Assembly (NCBI GenBank): GCA_903857495.1
Contig: CAIOFF010000015.1
Span: 1-36,802 of the forward strand
DNA from: an uncultured Holophagaceae bacterium
GTDB lineage: Bacteria; Acidobacteriota; Holophagae; Holophagales; Holophagaceae
Direction: 5' to 3'
DNA: 36,802 nt
This document shows, piece by piece, positions 32,101 to 36,802 of the stretch (positions within the stretch are counted from its first letter, which is position 1; each line of letters starts with the position of its first letter). The notes beneath the pieces are model-generated. The model searched no databases. It was not told where the DNA came from and saw only the letters and a list, made by a program, of their open reading frames with translations. The position numbers were made by a program, and so were the translations under genes.

Positions 32101-34287
32101 TTATGACTCAATGGGCAGATCCCGGTGCAGAAAGGGCCTGGCAGCGGCTCCCGCGTAGTCCGCGACGCGCTGACCCTGGCCCCGCAGCAGGTAGCGGTGG
32201 CTCAGCAGTCCCTCCAGGCCCACGGGACCCCGGGCGTGGATCCGGCCGGTGCTGATGCCCACCTCGGCGCCAAAGCCGTAGCGGAAGCCGTCCGCGAAGC
32301 GCGTCGACGCGTTGTGGTAGACCCCAGCGGCGTCCACCTCGGCCAGGAACCGGGCCGCTGCGGCGGGGTCCTCGGTGATGATGGCCTCCGTGTGCCCGCT
32401 GCCGTGGCGGCGGATGTGCGCGAGGGCCTCGTCCAGGTCCCGCACCACCTTCACGGCCAGGATCGGCTCGCCGTACTCCGTGTCCCAGTCCTCTTCCGTG
32501 GCGGCGGCCAGGTCCGGCACCAGCGCCTGGCACTGGGCGCAGCCCCGCAGCTCCACCTGGTGGCTGCGCAGGTCCGCGGCAAGCAGGGGCAGCAGGCGCG
32601 GCGCCGCGGCGGCGTGCACCAGCACGGTCTCCACCGCGTTGCAGGCGGAGGGATACTGCAGCTTCGCGTCCCGCACCAGGGCCACGGCCATGGCCGGGTC
32701 AGCGGCGGCGTCCAGGTACATGTGGCAGATGCCCTCGGCGTGACCCAGCACGGGAATCCGCGTGGCGGACTGGATGCGCTTCACCAGGGCGTTGGAGCCC
32801 CGGGGGATCACCAGGTCCACCAGCTCCGGCAGGCCCAGCAGGGCCTCCACGGAGGCCCGGTCCTCCAGACCCTGCACCGCCGCCACCGGCAGGCCCACGG
32901 CCTGCAGGGCCTCCTGCACCGCCGAGAGCAGGGCGGCGTTGGAGTGCAGCGCCTCGTGGCCGCCCTTGAGCAGCACGGCGTTGCCGCTCTTCAGGGCCAG
33001 GGCGCTGATCTGGATCAGGGCATCCGGCCGGGACTCGAAGACCACGCCCAGCACGCCCAGGGGGCAGCTCACGCGGGTCAGCTCCAGGCCCTCGTCCAGG
33101 CTCCGGCGCAGCTGCACGCGGTGGAGCGGATCCGGCAGGGCCGCCACGGCGCGCACGCCCGCTGCCATCTCGCGCAGCTTGGCCTCGTCCAGGCGCAGCC
33201 GCTGGTAGGCCGAGTTGCTGATGTGGCTCACCGCCGCATCCAGGTCCCGCTCATTGGCAGCCAGGATGCGGTGGGTCTTCCGCAGCAGGACGTCCGCCAG
33301 GGCGGCGAGGGCGTGGTTCCGGGTGGGTCCGTCCGTGACCGCCAGGCGCCGGGAGGCCTCCCGGGCCGCCTGGGCCAGGGGCCGGACAGGGTTGTCCGCC
33401 AGGATGGGGTGGCTCGCCGCCGCCGGGTCGGGGTTCGGCGCGAAGAGGGTGCCCACGGGGTCGCCCGCCAGGATGCGCTCGAGGACCTGCGGCATCAGGC
33501 CCGAGGCCATCACCACCGGCACGCCCTGGGCCGCGGCCAGCCGGGCCGCCGTCAGCTTGCTGGCCATGCCACCCCGGCCCCGGCCGTTGCTGCCCTGCAC
33601 CTCTGCGGGTGGCTGGCTGGCGTAGGGCACATCCAGGATGGGCTCCGCCGTGGGGTCCAGGCCGGGGTTGCGGGTGTGTAGGGCCGTGACGTCCGAGAGC
33701 AGGACCAGCAGGTCCGCGTCCAGGTGGGCGGCCACCAGGGCCGAGAGGTGGTCGTTGTCGCTGAAGATCGGGGCGCGGTCCTCGGCGGGGCGCTCCAGCT
33801 CCAGGGTCGATACGGTGTCGTTCTCGTTGAGCACGGGGACGGTACCCAGGGAGAGCAGGGTCTCCAGGGTGCGCTTGAGGTTGGCGTGGCGGGTGGGGTC
33901 CGCGAAGTCGTCTTCCGTGAGCAGCACCTGCGCCGCGGGGAAGCCCAGGCGCCCGAGGCCGTCCTGGTAGAGCGACATCAGCTCGCCCTGGCCCACGGCG
34001 GCACTGGCCTGCTTGTCCGCCAGCTCCCGGGGGTGGATGCCCAGGCGGCGGGCGCCGAGGCCCACGGCGCCGGAGGAGACCAGCACCGGCTGGCAGCCGC
34101 GCGCCGCCATGGCGGCCACGGCCTCCATGAGCCCGTAGAGGCGGCCCAGGGCCGGGCGGCCCTCGGCGTCCACCACCACCTGGGTGCCCAGCTTGATGAC
34201 GATGCGCCGGGCCCTGCCCAGCTCGGGCCGGGTCTGGATCGGGGCCTTCCGGCCCGAGGACACTGCGGTGGGGTGCTGGTCAGACAT
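32101..34287 (-). CDS. Bifunctional ProB-ProA fusion (P5CS-type glutamate kinase / glutamyl-phosphate reductase)
   Basis: Catalyses the first two steps of proline synthesis, glutamate to glutamate-5-semialdehyde. The 728-residue protein has a glutamate 5-kinase domain (about 25-285: IKLGTQVV, VSSGAVGLG, NENDTVS, DNDHLSALVA, GRGGMASKL) joined directly to a gamma-glutamyl phosphate reductase domain (about 295-715: VFESRPDALIQI, IPRGSN, VLGHAEGICH, Cys549 in YPSACNAVET, NASTRFADGFRYGFGAEVGIS, HARGPVGLEGLL). The PUA domain that ends typical bacterial ProB is absent, and the chain closes with HRDLPIES, much like plant P5CS. So this is a natural P5CS-like enzyme and not a chance fusion of standard bacterial genes. 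I use the ATG at 34287, which has GAGG upstream, not the longer frame to 34347. No proC in the window. Confidence 0.95.
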   Translation of the reverse strand: MSDQHPTAVSSGRKAPIQTRPELGRARRIVIKLGTQVVVDAEGRPALGRLYGLMEAVAAMAARGCQPVLVSSGAVGLGARRLGIHPRELADKQASAAVGQGELMSLYQDGLGRLGFPAAQVLLTEDDFADPTRHANLKRTLETLLSLGTVPVLNENDTVSTLELERPAEDRAPIFSDNDHLSALVAAHLDADLLVLLSDVTALHTRNPGLDPTAEPILDVPYASQPPAEVQGSNGRGRGGMASKLTAARLAAAQGVPVVMASGLMPQVLERILAGDPVGTLFAPNPDPAAASHPILADNPVRPLAQAAREASRRLAVTDGPTRNHALAALADVLLRKTHRILAANERDLDAAVSHISNSAYQRLRLDEAKLREMAAGVRAVAALPDPLHRVQLRRSLDEGLELTRVSCPLGVLGVVFESRPDALIQISALALKSGNAVLLKGGHEALHSNAALLSAVQEALQAVGLPVAAVQGLEDRASVEALLGLPELVDLVIPRGSNALVKRIQSATRIPVLGHAEGICHMYLDAAADPAMAVALVRDAKLQYPSACNAVETVLVHAAAAPRLLPLLAADLRSHQVELRGCAQCQALVPDLAAATEEDWDTEYGEPILAVKVVRDLDEALAHIRRHGSGHTEAIITEDPAAAARFLAEVDAAGVYHNASTRFADGFRYGFGAEVGISTGRIHARGPVGLEGLLSHRYLLRGQGQRVADYAGAAARPFLHRDLPIES

Positions 34288-34572
34288 GGGGAACCTCAGA
34301 AACAGGAACCCCCGATCCGGAAGGGTCGGGGGCGGCAGAGCGAACACTCAGAAAACCAGCTCAGACGCCCTTCGACCCAACCATCGGGATGGAGTGGCTA
34401 GGGCGCGGGTCGGAGCTCACGGAGACAGTCATGATGCCGTCAGTGTGCGCGAGGGAACCCAGGACACGCAAGGGGATTCCAGTCCCTCCCCCTTCCCGGA
34501 GCGCAGGCCACCGCAAGCCGATGCACCGCAAAGTGAAACCGCCGGAAAAGAAAAAAGGAAAAAATGACATCG
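34288..34572. other. Leader and spacer region upstream of proBA, no gene seen
   Basis: With element F this makes a 416-base gap between proBA and the AraC-type gene. Short frames across it encode Phe/Val/Cys-rich artefacts of the repeats. Apart from the hairpin at 34309-34332 I see no RNA gene. A purine-rich A tract lies at 34546-34564. The proBA promoter should be here but I could not assign it. Confidence 0.5.
34309..34332 (-). promoter_or_regulatory. Strong hairpin in the proBA leader
   Basis: CCCCCGA (34309-34315) and TCGGGGG (34326-34332) are perfect inverted copies with a ten-base loop. On the minus strand the hairpin ends 22 bases before the proBA start codon and is followed by a moderately U-rich tract (TTCCTGTTTCT). 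It could be an attenuator, a block on translation, or a processing site. Confidence 0.5.
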
Positions 34573-34664
34573 ACCACAAAGAACACAAAGAACACAAAGA
34601 ACACAAAAAAAGCAGAGGGCACAGCCGGGGATTCCCTTTTGTGCCCTTTGTGTTCTTTGTGGTT
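34573..34664. repeat. Inverted short-unit repeat element F (ACCACAAAG units)
   Basis: The left arm starts ACCACAAAG at 34573 followed by three AACACAAA-type units and a GGGCACA unit to about 34622. The right arm, about 34637-34664, is the inverted counterpart ending CTTTGTGGTTAA. Unit type matches elements B and D2. It ends about 39 bases past the stop of the AraC-type gene. On the minus strand, T-rich sequence follows the hairpin, so it may end the AraC-type transcript. Confidence 0.85.
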
Positions 34665-34703
34665 AAAAAATCAGTTTTCTCTGCGGTAGTTCGACCTGAC
34701 GCC

Positions 34704-35732
34704 TCAGGCGATCCGCGGCTTGAGGGGCTTGCCTTCGCGGGTGCGCAGGCTGCCGGGGGACTGGCCGAAGCGCTTCTGGAAGGCGGTGATGAAGTTGTTC
34801 ACGTGGGAATACCCCAGCTTGTGGGAGAGGGCTTTCATGGGCACATCGGTCTCCAGCAGGGCGTGCCGCGCCTGGTCCAGCCGGTGGGCGGTGATGAAGG
34901 CGAAGATGGTCTGGCCGTAGGTCTCGCTGAAGGCGGCGTTGAGGCGCTTCGCAGGCAGGTTGAAGGTCTGCGCCAGGGCCACCAGGCTGGGCAGCTTGCC
35001 CTCCAGCCCCAGGAGGTGGTCCCGGCAGGCCGCCACGCGCTCGCTCAGCGTGGAGGCGCAGGTCTCACCCAGGCCCTCCAGGGTCAGGTGTTCGGAGAGC
35101 CCCGATAGATACTCCAGCACCTTCGCCTGGGCGTAGAGCTTCTGGGCTGCGCCCGTGAGCGACCGGGCCATGGCCTGGTGCAGCGGGGCGCTGATCTGCC
35201 GGGGGATGGCCCGGACCGTGACCGAGGGCAGGGCGGTGAGGTTGAGGGCCGCGCGCATGGCGGCCGCTTCTGGCTCACCGAGCAGTCGCTCCAGGGTCGT
35301 GATCTGGGTCTGCAGGGCGACCATGGTGGAGTCCGCGGAGCCATCCACCAGGGGGAGCACCCGCCGCTTCTGGATGTGGAGGAAGAAGTCCCGCCCCTCC
35401 TCGAAGATGAGATTGGCCTCCGGCAGGCGCTCCTGCTGGCAGATCCGGCCGCCCCGCAGGCTCTGGGCCACGAAGGCGGGACCGCCGTAGTCGACCTCGA
35501 TCTCGGCGACGGGGATCAGGTGCCCCGAGGCCGCGGGCAGCAGGCGGTGGCTGCTCCGGTAGAGGCTCATGCCCAGGGCCAGGTTGGTGTGGTCGAAGTG
35601 GCCCTGGCCGAGCTCCGGGGGGAAGTGCAGGGACTGGTGCTCCAGGTCCCCGTCCCCGGGGCTGAACGCGAAGCTGTCCTCGCCCCCGTCGAGGAGCCAG
35701 CGAAAGTGCAGGCGGGCAAAGCTCAGTTCCAT
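34704..35732 (-). CDS. AraC-family transcriptional regulator
   Basis: A 342-residue regulator. The last 100 residues are the double helix-turn-helix: LPSLVALAQTFNLPAKRLNAAF for the first and PMKALSHKLGYSHVNNFITAFQKRFGQSPGSLR for the second. The N-terminal 230 residues have no obvious known ligand domain but resemble the layout of PchR-type AraC regulators. The start at 35732 lacks a strong ribosome site. It is divergent from the outer-membrane-like gene at 35899 and upstream of proBA on the same strand, separated by 416 bases including element F, so co-transcription with proBA is doubtful. Likely targets are its own promoter and the divergent gene; paired TTCATAGAA repeats lie between them. 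Confidence 0.9.
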   Translation of the reverse strand: MELSFARLHFRWLLDGGEDSFAFSPGDGDLEHQSLHFPPELGQGHFDHTNLALGMSLYRSSHRLLPAASGHLIPVAEIEVDYGGPAFVAQSLRGGRICQQERLPEANLIFEEGRDFFLHIQKRRVLPLVDGSADSTMVALQTQITTLERLLGEPEAAAMRAALNLTALPSVTVRAIPRQISAPLHQAMARSLTGAAQKLYAQAKVLEYLSGLSEHLTLEGLGETCASTLSERVAACRDHLLGLEGKLPSLVALAQTFNLPAKRLNAAFSETYGQTIFAFITAHRLDQARHALLETDVPMKALSHKLGYSHVNNFITAFQKRFGQSPGSLRTREGKPLKPRIA

Positions 35733-35782
35733 GGCGAGAGTCTAGGGCTCCCGGAGGATCAAGGGACCCCCGAAGGCTTTGG

Positions 35783-35812
35783 TTCATAGAAATCAGTCCG
35801 CTTTTCATAGAA
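35783..35812. promoter_or_regulatory. Direct repeat TTCATAGAA x2 with 21-base period, probable AraC-type operator
   Basis: TTCATAGAA occurs at 35783-35791 and again at 35804-35812. The 21-base period is two DNA turns, the spacing of tandem half-sites that AraC-family dimers bind on one DNA face. The site lies 50-80 bases upstream of the regulator start and 87-116 bases upstream of the divergent gene start. Confidence 0.6.
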
Positions 35813-35898
35813 CGCCCAGCTTCAGCCCCTTCCATCCGCTCCGAATAATCGACAAAGGGGTCAATTCGCACCCTTGTTTAGAGACAAAGGTGGACAAG

Positions 35899-36489
35899 AT
35901 GGCCCGACTGCAGCGGTACCTGCCCCTGGTGTGCTTGATGGCGACGCCGGGACTCCAGGCTGCGGAAGTGTCAGTTCCAGGGTCGTTCGGCGCCCAGGCG
36001 GCGCTGGTCTTCCCGGTCAGTCCGGACCTGCGGACCACAGCCGGTGCGCCGGGCCTCTCCCTGGGCCTGCATGGCACCTGGGCTTTCGCGGGGGGCCACG
36101 AGCTGCGGCCCCGGGTGGACCTCGCCACCTACGGCAACCAGAACCGGATCGCCAACGGCTCGGCCACGCCCCAGTCCCTGGACACCCGGGTGCGCACGCT
36201 GGCCCTGGGCGCCGACTACCTCTACCGCCTGGATGACCGCTGGGCCGTCGGGGTGGGAGTGCAGGAGCTGCGCTGGTCCGTGGCCAGCACCAACCGGGTC
36301 AGCCCTGTTCCCGGCAGCTCCGTGAGTGCCAGCGGCACCACCCACTGGTGGCGCCTGGGCCTGGGTCCGGTGCTCACCTGCCGCCTGTCGCGCCACCTCG
36401 AGGCCGAGGTCCGCACCACCTTCAGCCGCTACGGCCAGGAGAACCAGCCCGCGAACGCCGCGAGCTGCGGCCTCCTCTGGCGCTTCTAG
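35899..36489 (+). CDS. Putative small outer-membrane beta-barrel protein
   Basis: A 196-residue exported protein with a signal peptide (MARLQRYLPLVCLMATPGLQAAE, cleavage near LQA-AE). The mature part alternates hydrophobic and polar residues in segments such as GLSLGLHGTWAF, RTLALGADYLYRLDDRWAVGVGVQE, THWWRLGLGPVLTCRLS and ends LLWRF with a terminal aromatic residue, as expected for an eight-stranded outer-membrane barrel. I do not recognise a named family. The start at 35899 follows AGGTGG; the frame open from 35779 lacks such a site and would bury the signal peptide. The next gene starts nine bases after the stop, so the two are an operon. Possible target of the divergent AraC-type regulator. 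Confidence 0.7.
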   Translation: MARLQRYLPLVCLMATPGLQAAEVSVPGSFGAQAALVFPVSPDLRTTAGAPGLSLGLHGTWAFAGGHELRPRVDLATYGNQNRIANGSATPQSLDTRVRTLALGADYLYRLDDRWAVGVGVQELRWSVASTNRVSPVPGSSVSASGTTHWWRLGLGPVLTCRLSRHLEAEVRTTFSRYGQENQPANAASCGLLWRF

Positions 36490-36498
36490 GGGAACCCC

Positions 36499-36802
36499 AT
36501 GACCAGCCCCGTTTCCCGAATCCTCCTCGCGACCACCAGCCTGCTGCTGCTCCTGGCCTGCGGCGGCGGCCGTGTCACCGGCGACCGCGCCGCCACCATC
36601 AATCAGGTCATGACGATCAGTCCCGCCGTGGCCACCGTGAGCCCGGGCCAGAGCCTGCAGTTCACGGCCACCATCCCCTGGGGCGGCACCGCCACCTGGT
36701 CCGTGGTGCCTGACACCGGTGGCACCTTTACACCCGCGGGCCTATTCACGGCCTCCACAGCGCCCGGCAGCTACCGCATCGTCGCCATGTGGAACGGGGA
36801 CG
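36499..36802 (+). CDS. Lipoprotein with Ig-like repeat region, cut by window end
   Basis: The reading frame starts at ATG 36499, nine bases after the previous stop, and is still open at the window edge after 101 codons. The N-terminus MTSPVSRILLATTS then LLLLLACGGG is a lipoprotein signal with lipobox LLAC and Cys21 as the acylation site. The following part (ISPAVATVSPGQSLQFTATI, WSVVPDTGGTFTPAGLFTAS) matches the Ig-like BIG2-type pattern common in large bacterial surface proteins. The Gly after Cys21 (no Asp) fits outer-membrane sorting. Full length and function cannot be seen. Confidence 0.8.
   Translation, partial: MTSPVSRILLATTSLLLLLACGGGRVTGDRAATINQVMTISPAVATVSPGQSLQFTATIPWGGTATWSVVPDTGGTFTPAGLFTASTAPGSYRIVAMWNGD

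Noticed and set aside
34471-34487. AGGGG-loop-TCCCT fold resembling a tRNA T arm
   Set aside because: The loop lacks the conserved TTCRA order and no acceptor, D or anticodon arm can be built around it.
34361-34622. Short minus-strand frames rich in Cys/Ser/Leu or Phe/Val upstream of proBA
   Set aside because: They are translations of repeat element F and its flank; no ribosome site and no conserved-looking segment.
20-34664. Could the short-unit repeats be CRISPR arrays?
   Set aside because: Units are 8-10 bases, contiguous, imperfect and arranged as inverted arms; there are no regular unique spacers and no cas genes.

Overview
The window reads as a G+C-rich (about two thirds by eye) chromosomal segment of a Gram-negative, probably respiratory bacterium. 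Envelope features (TolC-type outer-membrane channel, periplasmic sensor domain, lipoprotein, outer-membrane-like protein), the mix of families (secreted tricorn-like protease, Ser/Thr kinase with TPRs, LctP permeases, malate synthase A, fused ProB-ProA) and the abundant intergenic inverted repeats would fit an acidobacterium of the Holophaga/Geothrix type. That placement is inference from gene content and style, not proof. I see no rRNA, tRNA, CRISPR array, transposase or phage gene, so this looks like ordinary chromosome, not an island.

Layout. (1) 0.3-4.6 kb, minus strand: a complete tripartite efflux operon, TolC-type channel -> HlyD/EmrA-type adaptor -> EmrB/QacA-type MFS pump. (2) 5.0-9.0 kb, plus strand: exported alpha/beta hydrolase, FabG-type reductase, membrane-bound SpoIIE-type Ser phosphatase. 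(3) 9.0-15.9 kb, minus strand: xseA, hybrid sensor kinase with a periplasmic solute-binding domain, and a transmembrane Ser/Thr kinase with TPRs; the kinase gene ends one base from the convergent phosphatase gene. (4) 16.0-19.3 kb, plus: exported tricorn-like protease. (5) 19.4-27.4 kb: a two-carbon/three-carbon hydroxy-acid locus: LctP permease + glycerate kinase; a LysR regulator divergent from a second LctP permease; then malate synthase A. (6) 27.8-35.7 kb, minus: AraC-type regulator, P5CS-like ProB-ProA fusion, class I/II aminotransferase, and a 937-residue fusion of a glutamate-cysteine-ligase-like domain to an M20 metallopeptidase. (7) 35.9-36.8 kb, plus: small outer-membrane-like protein and a lipoprotein cut by the window end.

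How the parts may work together. The LctP/glycerate kinase/malate synthase set suggests uptake of glycolate, lactate or glycerate and entry of glyoxylate and glycerate into central metabolism under LysR control. Clear GATGC/GCATC palindromes lie between lysR and the second permease, and a terminator-like hairpin sits directly against the malate synthase ribosome-binding site. The minus-strand cluster in region 6 is centred on glutamate and its acylated or activated forms: ligase, kinase, reductase, aminotransferase and M20 hydrolase chemistries sit together.

The most unusual structural signal is a set of at least eight intergenic palindromic elements. Each is built from two to four imperfect tandem copies of an 8-10 base unit that are then repeated in inverted orientation. 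Units differ between elements (ACCACAAAG, ACCACGAAG, ACCACCAAG, CACCGATGAA, ACCGGTGAGG) but the architecture is the same, and every element lies on the 3' side of at least one gene. Two sit inside apparent operons, about 27-35 bases before the next start codon.
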